From the NCBI RefSeq assembly GCF_031432975.1, contig NZ_CP133838.1, positions 1,860,001 to 1,924,000 on the forward strand: DNA of 64,000 nucleotides, read 5' to 3'. The DNA is from Buttiauxella selenatireducens (GTDB lineage Bacteria > Pseudomonadota > Gammaproteobacteria > Enterobacterales > Enterobacteriaceae). Shown in pieces: positions 47,488 to 56,620 of this stretch. Numbering within the stretch: the stretch's first letter is position 1; each line of letters begins with the position of its first letter. Below the pieces are notes generated by a model. It did no database searches. It saw only the letters and a list, made by a program, of their open reading frames with translations, and was not told the origin of the DNA. The translations under genes were made by a program, and so were the position numbers.

Positions 47488-48474
47488 ATGTCACTGCATA
47501 ATCTGACGCGTTTCCCGCGTCTGGAATTCATCGGCGCCCCGACGCCTCTCGAATATCTGCCGCGTTTTTCCGATTATCTCGGCCGCGAAATCTACATCAA
47601 ACGTGATGACACCACGCCAATGGCGATGGGGGGAAATAAGCTTCGTAAACTTGAGTTTCTGGCCGCCGATGCGTTGCGTGAAGGGGCTGATACGCTGGTG
47701 ACGGCGGGGGCTATTCAGTCAAACCACGTGCGCCAGACTGCGGCGGTTGCCGCAAAACTTGGCCTAAAGTGCGTAGCTTTACTGGAAAATCCCATTGGTA
47801 CGCAGGCTGAAAACTATCTCACCAACGGCAACCGTTTGATGCTCGACCTGTTCGATGCTGAAATCGAAATGTGTGACGCGCTGCATTCGCCGGACCAACA
47901 ACTCGAAGAGATTGCCGTTCGCCTCGAAGCGCAAGGTTTTCGCCCGTACGTGATCCCTGTTGGTGGCTCGAATGCACTGGGCGCGTTGGGTTATGTTGAG
48001 AGTGCGCTGGAAATCGCGCAACAGTGTGAAGGTGCGGTCAGTGTTTCATCGGTAGTCGTGGCTTCGGGAAGCGCAGGAACGCATGCTGGGCTGGCGGTTG
48101 GCCTTGAGCAAGTCATGCCGGATGTCGATTTAATCGGCGTGACGGTTTCGCGCACTATCGCGCAGCAGTTGCCAAAAGTAGAAGCGTTGCAGCAGGCGGT
48201 CGCACAATCGCTGAGTGTCAGCGCGTCAAACCCCATCCATTTATGGGATGATTATTTCGCACCGGGGTATGGTCAGCCTAACGAAGAAGGGCTTGAAGCC
48301 ATTAAATTGTTAGCGCGTCTGGAAGGGATCTTGCTCGATCCAGTTTATACCGGCAAAGCGATGGCGGGATTAATTGATGGTGTGGCGCAGAAGCGTTTTA
48401 AAGACGACGGCCCAATTATCTTTATTCATACGGGCGGAGCGCCAGCGCTGTTTGCGTATCATCCGCACGTATAA
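47488..48474 (+). CDS. dcyD: DcyD, D-cysteine desulfhydrase
   Basis: 328 residues from ATG 47488 ([20 protein letters not shown]), the E. coli length. The PLP lysine lies in [36 protein letters not shown] and the glycine-rich [14 protein letters not shown] complete the tryptophan-synthase-beta-type (ACC deaminase family) PLP site. It turns D-cysteine into pyruvate, ammonia and sulfide. It lies inside the cystine-uptake group; an ERIC begins right after the stop. Confidence 0.96.
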   Translation: MSLHNLTRFPRLEFIGAPTPLEYLPRFSDYLGREIYIKRDDTTPMAMGGNKLRKLEFLAADALREGADTLVTAGAIQSNHVRQTAAVAAKLGLKCVALLENPIGTQAENYLTNGNRLMLDLFDAEIEMCDALHSPDQQLEEIAVRLEAQGFRPYVIPVGGSNALGALGYVESALEIAQQCEGAVSVSSVVVASGSAGTHAGLAVGLEQVMPDVDLIGVTVSRTIAQQLPKVEALQQAVAQSLSVSASNPIHLWDDYFAPGYGQPNEEGLEAIKLLARLEGILLDPVYTGKAMAGLIDGVAQKRFKDDGPIIFIHTGGAPALFAYHPHV

Positions 48475-48600
48475 TTACCCGTCATACTTGAAGTTGCCTC
48501 TGCGTTGGCTGCACTCACTCACCCCAGTCACTTACTCAAGTAAGCTCCTGGGGACTCCCGAGTTTGCCGCCTGGATGCAACTCCAATTATTTAGGGTATA
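48475..48600. repeat. full-length ERIC inside the cystine operon
   Basis: TTACCCGTCATACTTGAAG to ATTATTTAGGGTATA, about 126 bases, with CACCCCAGTCACTTACTCAA and TAAGCTCCTGGGGACTC in the middle (ERIC2 and ERIC1R sites with a few changes). It fills the gap between dcyD and tcyL. Confidence 0.94.
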
Positions 48601-48631
48601 GCTAATAATAAAAAACAGGGTACATCTAAGT

Positions 48632-49300
48632 ATGCAAGAAAGTATTCAACTGGTGCTGGACTCGGCACCGTTTCTGCTCAAAGGTGCCGTCTTTACGCTG
48701 CAACTCAGCATCGGCGGTATGTTCTTTGGGTTGATACTCGGCTTTTTGTTGGCGCTGATGCGTTTGTCATCGTTTTTGCCGTTTCGCTGGCTATCGCGTT
48801 TTTACGTGTCGATTTTTCGCGGGACACCGTTAATCGCTCAGCTCTTCATGATCTATTACGGCTTACCGCAGTTTGGCATTGAACTGGATCCTATTCCGGC
48901 GGCGATGATTGGTTTGTCGCTCAATACCGCCGCCTACGCATCCGAAACGTTACGTGCGGCGATTTCGTCTATCGAGAAAGGGCAGTGGGAAGCCGCAGCC
49001 AGTATCGGGATGACGCCGTGGCAAACGTTGCGTCGGGCGATTTTGCCGCAGGCCGCGCGTGTCGCGTTACCGCCGCTGAGCAACAGTTTTATCAGTCTGG
49101 TGAAAGACACGTCCCTTGCGGCAACCATTCAGGTTCCGGAACTGTTTCGCCAGGCGCAGCTTATTACCTCCCGTACTCTTGAGGTATTTACCATGTATCT
49201 CGCGGCATCTTTGATTTACTGGGTAATGGCAACGGTGCTCTCGTCGTTGCAAAACTACTTTGAAAATCAGCTAAACCGCCAGGACAGGGATCCAAAATGA
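48632..49300 (+). CDS. tcyL: TcyL (YecS), cystine ABC transporter permease
   Basis: 222 residues of the HisM/GlnP type with about five helices and the EAA loop ASIGMTPWQTLRRAILPQAA. The start MQESIQLVLDSAPFLLKGAV and NSFISLVKDTSLAATIQVPE are typical. Partner of TcyJ and TcyN in the inner membrane. Its stop overlaps the tcyN start by four bases. Confidence 0.95.
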   Translation: MQESIQLVLDSAPFLLKGAVFTLQLSIGGMFFGLILGFLLALMRLSSFLPFRWLSRFYVSIFRGTPLIAQLFMIYYGLPQFGIELDPIPAAMIGLSLNTAAYASETLRAAISSIEKGQWEAAASIGMTPWQTLRRAILPQAARVALPPLSNSFISLVKDTSLAATIQVPELFRQAQLITSRTLEVFTMYLAASLIYWVMATVLSSLQNYFENQLNRQDRDPK

Positions 49301-50049
49301 GCGCAATCGACGTAAAACAACTGGTCAAAAAATTCCACGGGCAGACCGTGCTGCATGGTATCGATCTGGAAGTGAAAGCGGGCGAAGTGGTGGCGATCAT
49401 CGGGCCAAGTGGTTCCGGTAAAACCACCTTGCTGCGTTGCATTAATTTACTGGAAGAGCCCGAATCTGGGACCATCAAGGTCGGTGAAATTTCCATTGAT
49501 GCGGCGCAGTCGCTCAGTAAACAGAAAAATCGCGTGCGGGAATTGCGCCAGCACGTGGGATTCGTGTTTCAAAGCTTCAACCTTTTCCCCCATCGAACGG
49601 TGATTGAGAACATCATCGAAGGGCCGGTTATCGTGAAAGGTGAACCGAAGGACGAAGCTATTGCGCGGGCACGTGAATTGCTGGCAAAAGTCGGCCTGAG
49701 CGGTAAAGAAACCAGCTATCCGCGTCGTCTTTCCGGTGGACAGCAACAACGTGTGGCGATTGCACGCGCGTTGGCGATGCGACCAGAAGTGATTTTGTTT
49801 GATGAGCCAACGTCAGCGCTCGATCCTGAGCTGGTGGGCGAAGTGTTGAGCACTATCCGCCAACTCGCGGAAGAAAAACGCACGATGGTCATCGTGACGC
49901 ATGAAATGAGCTTTGCACGTGATGTTGCTGACCGTGCCATTTTTATGGATCAAGGCCGCATTGTTGAGCAGGGGCCAGCACGTGAATTGTTTGCCAATCC
50001 TAAACAACCACGCACGCAACAGTTCCTGGAAAAATTCCTCACCCAATGA
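49297..50049 (+). CDS. tcyN: TcyN (YecC), cystine ABC transporter ATPase
   Basis: 250 residues: Walker A GPSGSGKTT at 36-44, Q-loop VFQSFNLFPHRTV, signature RLSGGQQQRVAIARALAMRP, Walker B VILFDEPTSALDPE, H-loop IVTHEMSFARDVADRA. Amino-acid-uptake ABC subfamily. It powers cystine import with TcyJ/TcyL. A GGCCCC/GGGGCC hairpin follows at 50060-50077. Confidence 0.96.
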   Translation: MSAIDVKQLVKKFHGQTVLHGIDLEVKAGEVVAIIGPSGSGKTTLLRCINLLEEPESGTIKVGEISIDAAQSLSKQKNRVRELRQHVGFVFQSFNLFPHRTVIENIIEGPVIVKGEPKDEAIARARELLAKVGLSGKETSYPRRLSGGQQQRVAIARALAMRPEVILFDEPTSALDPELVGEVLSTIRQLAEEKRTMVIVTHEMSFARDVADRAIFMDQGRIVEQGPARELFANPKQPRTQQFLEKFLTQ

Positions 50050-50254
50050 TCGGTATGGCCCCATTCGGGGCCATTAACCGTTGCGTGTGATGGATAAATC
50101 ATAAGCTAAATTAATGAGGTAATGGCCATTTAGCGCGATTTTTCAATATTCTGCGCCAATGGCCGTTTTATCATATAAATAATATTGATAAATGTGATAG
50201 CGTTAGGCATTACATTTGTAAATGATTTCCGTGTCAGGAGAATCGCCAGACATA

Positions 50255-50977
50255 ATGGACGATCGCAACTTTTTTATCTGGCGGCAGGATGCGCTGAATA
50301 TCTTCCAGTCTGTGACTCAGGCTGACGAAATAACGAAAATACTTCATCAGCAAACGGCATTGCTGGAATTTGACTATTACTCCTTGTGCATTCGTCACCC
50401 GGTCCCCTTTACGCGCCCGAAGACGTCGTTAAAGTCGACATATCCCCAGCGTTGGCTCGACCATTATCATGCAGAAAATTATTTCGCTATTGATCCGGTT
50501 TTACGCCCTGAAAATTTCATGCGCGGGAATCTGCAGTGGAATGACGAGCTTTTTAGTGACACGCAGGATTTCTGGGATGCGGCAAGAGATCACGGCCTGC
50601 GACGCGGCATAACCCAGTGCGTGATGGCACCTAATCGTGCGCTGGGCTTTTATTCGGTCTCGCGCACGGTGGGGAAAGGCAAAGTTTTGCCTGAGGATGA
50701 ACTGCAAATGCGCCTGCAATATTTGGCGGAACTGAGCTTAATGACGTTAATGCGTCTTAATGACCCATCAATGGCAGCGATGGCATTAAAGCTGAGCAAA
50801 CGTGAGCGAGAAATATTGCAATGGACTGGCGAGGGGAAAACATCAGCTGAGATCGCAATTATTTTGTCGATATCAGAAAATACAGTGAATTTTCACCAGA
50901 AAAATATGCAAAAGAAATTTAATGCACCTAATAAAACACAAATTGCCTGTTATGCAGCAGCGATAGGGATTATTTAA
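50255..50977 (+). CDS. sdiA: SdiA, LuxR-family AHL-responsive regulator
   Basis: 240 residues from ATG 50255 (MDDRNFFIWRQDALNIFQSV), the E. coli length; an ATG 33 bases upstream would add residues not found in the family. The autoinducer domain has FDYYSLCIRHPVPFTRP and NYFAIDPVLRPENF, with the invariant WNDELF; the LuxR helix-turn-helix is REILQWTGEGKTSAEIAIIL SISENTVNFHQKN. SdiA senses foreign acyl-homoserine lactones; no luxI is nearby. The region before the start is AT-rich with no close ribosome site except GGAG 14 bases away. Confidence 0.95.
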   Translation: MDDRNFFIWRQDALNIFQSVTQADEITKILHQQTALLEFDYYSLCIRHPVPFTRPKTSLKSTYPQRWLDHYHAENYFAIDPVLRPENFMRGNLQWNDELFSDTQDFWDAARDHGLRRGITQCVMAPNRALGFYSVSRTVGKGKVLPEDELQMRLQYLAELSLMTLMRLNDPSMAAMALKLSKREREILQWTGEGKTSAEIAIILSISENTVNFHQKNMQKKFNAPNKTQIACYAAAIGII

Positions 50978-50981
50978 TATT

Positions 50982-51015
50982 CCCGCCTACCTGCATCTTG
51001 AAATTCTTGGGCATA
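50982..51015. repeat. ERIC right-end remnant after sdiA
   Basis: CCCGCCTACCTGCATCTTGA followed by AATTCTTGGGCATA resembles the last ~35 bases of the other ERIC copies (CCGCCTTCCTGCAACTCGAA, then TTATTTTGGGTAT). Only this end is left. Confidence 0.5.
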
Positions 51016-51088
51016 TAAAGAAGGTCTTGCGGGGTTTGTGCAACGAAACGGCTGGAGAACCTGAGCTCATCCAGCCGTCGCGATTCGA

Positions 51089-51313
51089 TTACTGACGGTA
51101 TGCCTGTTTAATTTGCTTAACAGTATTACCAAAAACGTCTGCGTGGGCCGAGTCTTCCATTTGAGCGATTTGCTTTTCCATTTTGATAATAACCTTGCCT
51201 GCATCGGCTTGGCCCATGGCTTTCAGCATCTGAGTTAGCATTGCCTTCAGACAGGTGACTTCAATAGCCAATTCACTACTGTTGTCTGCGGTGGAAAAAT
51301 CAGGAGTGCTCAT
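51089..51313 (-). CDS. yecF: YecF, DUF2594 protein
   Basis: 74 residues from ATG 51313 ([20 protein letters not shown]), equal to E. coli YecF. The rest is helical with [20 protein letters not shown] and ends [10 protein letters not shown]. The function is unknown. It is between sdiA and uvrY on the opposite strand. The upstream in-frame extension is not conserved. A hairpin (ACGGCTGG/CCAGCCGT) at 51048-51077 lies after its stop. Confidence 0.94.
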   Translation of the reverse strand: MSTPDFSTADNSSELAIEVTCLKAMLTQMLKAMGQADAGKVIIKMEKQIAQMEDSAHADVFGNTVKQIKQAYRQ

Positions 51314-51734
51314 TCGTGTTCCTCGGTCTCGGTTGGTACACCGTTGTTTCGTGTAACGGTTTCGTAAGGCGGCGGAGTATAGCACAGTCGTAAACCATTT
51401 TATTAGTGGTTACGTGAAGGTGCCAGCGTGGTCACTGTACAATGCGAGTGATTGTATTGAATTTGTTTATTTATAGTTAAAAAAACGTAACGATGCGATC
51501 GTTATTTAATATTTCTATTACAAGTGGATTTTGGTTTTTTTTAATATGAAAAGCATTTTTACTATTTATATCGATGAATCAATCTGTTTTCTGTCTCTAC
51601 CTCCCGTGTACAATTAAATTTCCAAACAGGTGTAAGTTCTGAAAATCTGTTTTTATATTTTAAAGTTGCCTGAAAACCCGTTAATATGGTTTAGTAATTT
51701 TCAGCAGCGTTATCCCTATTCTGGAGAGGTCCCC
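51314..51734. promoter_or_regulatory. AT-rich divergent region between yecF and uvrY
   Basis: About 420 bases without a gene. The imperfect inverted repeat TAACGATGCGATCGTTA at 51487-51503 stands out in AT-rich DNA. The uvrY promoter is expected in the last 150 bases; E. coli uvrY is activated by SdiA, but no site can be defined here. Confidence 0.5.
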
Positions 51735-52394
51735 TTGATCAACGTACTTCTTGTTGATGACCACGAACTGGTGCGCGCAGGGATACGACGCATTCTTGAA
51801 GATATCAAAGGGATCAAGATATCAGGTGAAGCAAATTGCGGTGAGGATGCCGTAAAGTGGTGCCGTAGTCATCCGGTTGATGTTGTCCTGATGGACATGA
51901 ACATGCCGGGTATTGGTGGCCTGGAAGCAACACGCAAAATCGTGCGGTATTCAACCGATATCAAAGTGATTATGCTGACGATTCACACCGAGAATCCGTT
52001 ACCTGCGAAAGTTATGCAAGCGGGTGCCTCTGGTTATTTAAGTAAAGGTGCCGCGCCACAAGATGTGGTAAATGCGATTCGTTCGGTCAATGCGGGGCAG
52101 CGCTACATAGCGTCAGATATTGCCCAACAGATGGCATTAAGCCAGATTGAACCTGAAAAAACAGACACGCCGTTTGCGAGTTTGTCTGAGCGTGAATTAC
52201 AGATTATGCTGATGATCACCAAAGGCCAGAAGGTCAATGAGATCTCAGAGCAGCTTAATCTCAGCCCGAAAACGGTCAACAGTTACCGTTACCGCATGTT
52301 TAGTAAACTGAATATCAGTGGCGATGTTGAGCTGACACACCTGGCCATTCGTCATGGTTTATTTAGTGCGGAGACGTTAATCAGTAGTGAGTGA
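51735..52394 (+). CDS. uvrY: UvrY, BarA-partner response regulator
   Basis: 219 residues from a TTG at 51735 ([20 protein letters not shown]); GAGAGG lies five bases upstream and the protein then aligns with E. coli UvrY. The frame is open 23 codons further but without homology. Receiver domain: acidic DD pair at the start and phosphoacceptor Asp in [14 protein letters not shown]-terminal NarL/FixJ helix-turn-helix: [20 protein letters not shown]. With BarA it activates csrB/csrC. It overlaps uvrC by eight bases. Confidence 0.95.
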   Translation: MINVLLVDDHELVRAGIRRILEDIKGIKISGEANCGEDAVKWCRSHPVDVVLMDMNMPGIGGLEATRKIVRYSTDIKVIMLTIHTENPLPAKVMQAGASGYLSKGAAPQDVVNAIRSVNAGQRYIASDIAQQMALSQIEPEKTDTPFASLSERELQIMLMITKGQKVNEISEQLNLSPKTVNSYRYRMFSKLNISGDVELTHLAIRHGLFSAETLISSE

Positions 52395-54219
52395 AATCTT
52401 TGACCCACGAGCTTTTCTTAAAACCGTAACCAGTAAACCTGGCGTCTATCGTATGTATGACGCCAGTGAAACGGTCATTTACGTTGGTAAAGCAAAAGAC
52501 TTGAAGAAGCGTTTGTCGAGCTACTTCAGGAGCAATCTTGCAAGCCGTAAAACAGAAGCTCTGGTTGCCTTAATCCAGCATATTGACGTGACGGTCACTC
52601 ACACCGAAACCGAAGCGTTGTTGCTGGAACACAACTACATCAAACTGTATCAGCCGCGTTACAACGTGCTGCTGCGTGATGACAAATCCTATCCCTTTAT
52701 TTTCCTCAGTAGCGATACTCACCCGCGACTTGCAATGCATCGTGGGGCGAAACACGCGAAAGGGGAATATTTTGGGCCATTCCCGAATGGCTACGCAGTG
52801 CGCGAAACTCTGGCGTTATTGCAGAAAATTTTCCCGATTCGCCAGTGCGAAAATAATGTCTATCGCAATCGTTCGCGCCCTTGTTTGCAATATCAAATTG
52901 GGCGGTGCCTCGGGCCATGCGTGGCAGGTTTAGTCAGTGAAGATGACTATGCTCAGCAAGTGGAATATGTCCGTTTGTTCCTGTCCGGTAAAGACGATCA
53001 GGTTCTGAATCAACTGATCGCCAGGATGGAAGAGGCGAGCAAAAATCTGGCGTTTGAAGAAGCCGCGAGAATTCGCGATCAAATTCAGGCGGTGCGTCGC
53101 GTAACTGAGAAACAGTTTGTTTCCAATACGGGCGATGATTTGGACGTGATTGGTGTGTCGTTTGATGCGGGTATGGCATGCGTGCACGTGCTTTTTATTC
53201 GTCAGGGCAAAGTATTAGGCAGCCGAAGTTATTTCCCCAAAGTGCCAAACGGCACAGAACTCTCAGAAGTGGTCGAAACATTTGTCGGTCAGTTCTATTT
53301 GCAAGGCAGTCAGATGCGCACCTTGCCTTCTGAAATTCTGCTCGATTTCAATCTGCCGGATAAAACCTTGCTGTCAGACTCTTTAACTGAGCTGGCTGGG
53401 CGGCGAATCAACGTGCAGACCAAGCCTCGCGGTGACCGCGCGCGTTACCTCAAACTGGCCCGAACCAATGCGGCAACGGCGCTGGTGACGCGTCTTGCGC
53501 AGCAATCAACCATCCATCAGCGATTAACGGCCCTGGCCAGCGTGCTTGAATTGCCCGAAATCAAACGGATGGAGTGCTTTGACATCAGCCACACCATGGG
53601 CGAGCAAACCGTGGCCTCCTGTGTCGTTTTTGATGCCAATGGCCCGCTGCGTGCCGAATATCGACGCTACAACATTGAAGGCATTACGCCGGGCGATGAT
53701 TATGCCGCGATGAATCAGGTGCTGCGTCGTCGCTACGGTAAGGCGATAGATGAGAGCAAAGTGCCCGATGTGATTCTCATTGACGGCGGGAAAGGGCAAC
53801 TCGGCCAGGCGAAAGCGGTATTTGCGGAGCTGGATGTTCCCTGGGACAAACATCATCCTCTGTTGCTGGGCGTGGCAAAAGGGGCTGACCGTAAAGCCGG
53901 ACTGGAGACATTGTTCTTCGAACCGGAAGGTGAGGGGTTCTCATTGCCACCAGATTCCCCAGCGCTACACGTTATTCAGCATATCCGTGATGAATCCCAC
54001 GACCATGCGATTTCTGGCCATCGCAAAAAACGTGCAAAAGTAAAAAATACCAGTGCGCTGGAGACAATCGAAGGCGTTGGGCCAAAACGTCGTCAGATGT
54101 TGTTGAAATATATGGGGGGATTGCAACCATTAAAGAATGCATCCGTAGAAGAAATCGCAAAAGTGCCGGGTATCTCGCAAGCGTTGGCAGAAAAGATCTT
54201 CTACTCGTTGAAACATTAA
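52387..54219 (+). CDS. uvrC: UvrC, excinuclease ABC subunit C
   Basis: 610 residues, the E. coli length. An N-terminal GIY-YIG nuclease ([20 protein letters not shown]) makes the 3' cut, a Cys-containing segment follows ([17 protein letters not shown]), a UvrB-binding UVR motif is at about 204-239 ([20 protein letters not shown]), a C-terminal RNase H-like nuclease ([31 protein letters not shown]) makes the 5' cut, and tandem helix-hairpin-helix motifs end the chain ([18 protein letters not shown]). Acts in nucleotide excision repair. Coupled to uvrY by overlap. Confidence 0.97.
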   Translation: MSEIFDPRAFLKTVTSKPGVYRMYDASETVIYVGKAKDLKKRLSSYFRSNLASRKTEALVALIQHIDVTVTHTETEALLLEHNYIKLYQPRYNVLLRDDKSYPFIFLSSDTHPRLAMHRGAKHAKGEYFGPFPNGYAVRETLALLQKIFPIRQCENNVYRNRSRPCLQYQIGRCLGPCVAGLVSEDDYAQQVEYVRLFLSGKDDQVLNQLIARMEEASKNLAFEEAARIRDQIQAVRRVTEKQFVSNTGDDLDVIGVSFDAGMACVHVLFIRQGKVLGSRSYFPKVPNGTELSEVVETFVGQFYLQGSQMRTLPSEILLDFNLPDKTLLSDSLTELAGRRINVQTKPRGDRARYLKLARTNAATALVTRLAQQSTIHQRLTALASVLELPEIKRMECFDISHTMGEQTVASCVVFDANGPLRAEYRRYNIEGITPGDDYAAMNQVLRRRYGKAIDESKVPDVILIDGGKGQLGQAKAVFAELDVPWDKHHPLLLGVAKGADRKAGLETLFFEPEGEGFSLPPDSPALHVIQHIRDESHDHAISGHRKKRAKVKNTSALETIEGVGPKRRQMLLKYMGGLQPLKNASVEEIAKVPGISQALAEKIFYSLKH

Positions 54220-54276
54220 GGGCTCTGTAGCAACATAGAGACAATTTCCACTTACGACAGACAGTTAACCAGCACT

Positions 54277-54834
54277 ATGCAATTTAATATCCCAACATTG
54301 CTTACTCTGTTTCGTATCATCCTTATCCCATTCTTTGTGCTGGCTTTTTATCTGCCGTTTAGTTGGGCGCCATTCCTATGCGCGTTTATCTTCTGGTTTG
54401 CCGCTATCACTGACTGGTTTGATGGTTATCTGGCGCGTCGCTGGAACCAAAGCACGCGTTTTGGCGCCTTCCTTGATCCTGTAGCGGATAAAGTTATGGT
54501 CGTCGTCGCACTGGTGCTGGTGGTTGAACACTATCACGCATGGTGGGTGACGTTACCTGCGGCCACCATGATTGCTCGTGAAATTATTATTTCTGCATTG
54601 CGCGAGTGGATGGCTGAGATCGGCAAACGCAGCAGTGTTGCCGTCTCCTGGATTGGTAAATCCAAAACCATGGCCCAGATGCTGGCATTGATCGGTATGC
54701 TGTGGCGTCCCAATATGTGGGTTGAATATGCGGGGATTGGTCTGTTCTTTATCGCGGCGGTGTTAACGTTCTGGTCAATGTTCCAGTACCTGAAAGCGGC
54801 CAGCAAAGACCTGCTCGACAACTCCGGCGTTTAA
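54277..54834 (+). CDS. pgsA: PgsA, phosphatidylglycerophosphate synthase
   Basis: 185 residues. The CDP-alcohol phosphatidyltransferase motif DG..AR..G...D...D is complete: [25 protein letters not shown]. Several membrane helices are visible ([20 protein letters not shown]). The first step of phosphatidylglycerol and cardiolipin synthesis at the inner membrane. It lies 57 bases after uvrC, as in E. coli. The expected tRNA glyW-cysT-leuZ cluster does not follow; instead a tRNA-Asn fragment is found. Confidence 0.96.
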   Translation: MQFNIPTLLTLFRIILIPFFVLAFYLPFSWAPFLCAFIFWFAAITDWFDGYLARRWNQSTRFGAFLDPVADKVMVVVALVLVVEHYHAWWVTLPAATMIAREIIISALREWMAEIGKRSSVAVSWIGKSKTMAQMLALIGMLWRPNMWVEYAGIGLFFIAAVLTFWSMFQYLKAASKDLLDNSGV

Positions 54835-54920
54835 TCTTTCCCAGAAATCTGCCTCATTTCTTTGCTACACGAGAGTTATCTATCCTGACGGTAACTCTCG
54901 ACCTTCTCCTTAGCGCTTCC

Positions 54921-54985
54921 CAAAAAGCAAAAAGCCCGCTTAGTTTCCTAAGCGGGCTTCTTAAATTTGGCTCTGACTGGACTCG
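54921..54985 (-). repeat. duplicated 3' end of tRNA-Asn plus its terminator (attachment-site-like)
   Basis: 65 bases nearly identical to 5869-5936: the flank CAAAAAGCAAAAAGCCCGCT, the terminator stem (here perfect, CCCGCTTAG/CTAAGCGGG), and the last 18-21 bases of the tRNA (TGGCTCTGACTGGACTCG, with a 3-base deletion). The rest of the tRNA is absent. Fragments of this kind are left at the far end of islands that integrate into tRNA 3' ends. Orientation implies foreign DNA to the right. Confidence 0.85.
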
Positions 54986-55235
54986 CCTTTGCCAGTAACT
55001 GACTGAATAGTAATTTAAAGAAAAAATTTTAATTTGTCGCGACCACCAAATTGACCACCTTTTTACAGTGAAGGTCCTTTGCTTTCTAAAGTGCAATCAT
55101 CAGGTGACAAAGTGCCAGGTCTGTTTAGCGGCAAGCCTGACCTGGCGGTTTTGTATTACGGTTTTCCAGCGGCTGTCATCGTTACCGAGCCGTTACTTAG
55201 AATTTTTTTCTGGTCGTCAACTGCGGCTATCCTGG

Positions 55236-56462
55236 TCAGATACTCGAGCTCTGCGTCGTGTCCGCAAAGAACCCAACATGCATAATGCTGGCAGGGGGGC
55301 GCTGCTGCTGAATTTGTTCCGCCATGTAGCGCATGTAGGGATTGATATGACTGAATATAGCCTTGTACCCTGCGCACAGATGGTTATGCCAGCGCTCGCC
55401 GCTTTTATGGATACGGTGTTTTGGGCATCCTCCGTGACAGGCAAAACGCCACTCGCACTGCATACATTGCGCGCTGACTTCCGTTTTTGCCATCCCAAAT
55501 TTTCGCTGCTGTTTGCTCCCCGCCATCTTCGCCAGACTGTCGCGTCGAACATTCCCTAATCGATGTTCCGGGTAAACGTAATGATCGCAACTGTAAACAT
55601 CCCCGTTTTGCTCGACCACCAGGCCAAAGCCGCACGACGACTGCATCACGCATAACGACGGTTTTTCACCCAGCCATGCGGCTAACGCACTGTCAAACAT
55701 CTGTATATACACGCGACCAACGTCCTGCCTGACCCAGAGGTCAAAAACGCCATTGATGAATTTTCCCCATTGTTCCCCTGAGACAGACCATTCGGTTACT
55801 GAGCGTCCTTCCAGGGTTTGCGGGTAGAGGAGTTCGCCGAATTTTTCATTGACGGGGCGTTGTTCTACCGCCGGGATAAACTGGATGAACTCCGCTTTCA
55901 GTTCCTGACTGAGGTACCGGTAAATCTCCTGTGGATGTTCTGCGGTGACATTGTTCACCACCGTCAACACGTTAACATCCACATTGTATTGTCTGAGCAG
56001 GGCCATGGCGCGGGTCACTTTGTCAAAGACGGATTGTTGACTGCGTGTTTTCCGGTAGCGGTCATGTAACCATGCCGGGCCGTCAATGGATAATCCGACC
56101 AGGAAGCGATGTCTGGCCAAAAACTCAGCCCACTGTTCATCAATCAGTACGCCATTGGTCTGCATGCTGTTGCTGATGCGTTTACCACCCGCATATTTTT
56201 TCTGCAGCTTAAGTGCCTTTTCATAGAACGTAATACCCGCAAGGGTAGGTTCGCCACCTTGCCAGGTAAATTCAATGTCCTGACCAGGATTGGCGTCAAT
56301 ATACTGACGAACATAGGCTTCAAGCGTCGCGTCATCCATGTGCCGCGCCGCTTTTTTGGGCTTCAGCGTGCCTTGTTCCTTCTCAAGGTAAAAGCAGTAA
56401 TCACAGGCGATATTGCACTGGTAACTGACCGGTTTGGCCATCAGATGAAAGGGTCGGCTCAT
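55236..56462 (-). CDS. anaerobic sulfatase-maturating enzyme (anSME, radical SAM)
   Basis: 408 residues from ATG 56462 (MSRPFHLMAKPVSYQCNIAC), with AGGAG about 7 bases before it. The radical-SAM cluster cysteines form C16-x3-C20-x2-C23 (CNIACDYC). WQGGEPTLAG and the C-terminal SPASM cysteines (SSCGFGLVVEQNGDVYSCDH, CMQCEWRFACHGGCPKHRIH) would hold two further 4Fe-4S clusters. The enzyme oxidises the active-site Cys or Ser of a sulfatase to formylglycine; the partner is the sulfatase at 58178. It is related to E. coli YidF. Divergent from the PTS gene. Confidence 0.9.
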   Translation of the reverse strand: MSRPFHLMAKPVSYQCNIACDYCFYLEKEQGTLKPKKAARHMDDATLEAYVRQYIDANPGQDIEFTWQGGEPTLAGITFYEKALKLQKKYAGGKRISNSMQTNGVLIDEQWAEFLARHRFLVGLSIDGPAWLHDRYRKTRSQQSVFDKVTRAMALLRQYNVDVNVLTVVNNVTAEHPQEIYRYLSQELKAEFIQFIPAVEQRPVNEKFGELLYPQTLEGRSVTEWSVSGEQWGKFINGVFDLWVRQDVGRVYIQMFDSALAAWLGEKPSLCVMQSSCGFGLVVEQNGDVYSCDHYVYPEHRLGNVRRDSLAKMAGSKQQRKFGMAKTEVSAQCMQCEWRFACHGGCPKHRIHKSGERWHNHLCAGYKAIFSHINPYMRYMAEQIQQQRPPASIMHVGFFADTTQSSSI

Positions 56463-56549
56463 GAGCGCTCCTGAAAAAATACACACAGAGAATTTAGTGA
56501 TTCTGCTCACTTATTTATCAATACCTTTTGACTTTAAGTGAAAAGGATC

Positions 56550-56563
56550 GAAATATAGATTTC
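56550..56563. promoter_or_regulatory. inverted repeat, candidate operator 1
   Basis: GAAATATAGATTTC: GAAAT-N4-ATTTC. Its centre is 33 bases (about three helical turns) from that of the similar repeat at 56583-56596. It is in the divergent region of anSME and the PTS gene. Confidence 0.5.
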
Positions 56564-56582
56564 ACAATTAATCATAATACAT

Positions 56583-56596
56583 GAAATTTAAATTTC
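56583..56596. promoter_or_regulatory. inverted repeat, candidate operator 2
   Basis: GAAATTTAAATTTC, within the perfect 18-base palindrome ATGAAATTTAAATTTCAT at 56581-56598. It is about 25 bases before the PTS start codon, where a bound repressor would block transcription. The RpiR regulator at 60863 is the likely binder. Confidence 0.6.
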
Positions 56597-56620
56597 ATAA
56601 CATCAACATCAGGGGTCTTT

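Noticed and set aside
54835..55235. tRNA-Gly, tRNA-Cys and tRNA-Leu cluster expected after pgsA
   Set aside because: No cloverleaf or matching T-loop sequence is present; only the tRNA-Asn fragment is found.
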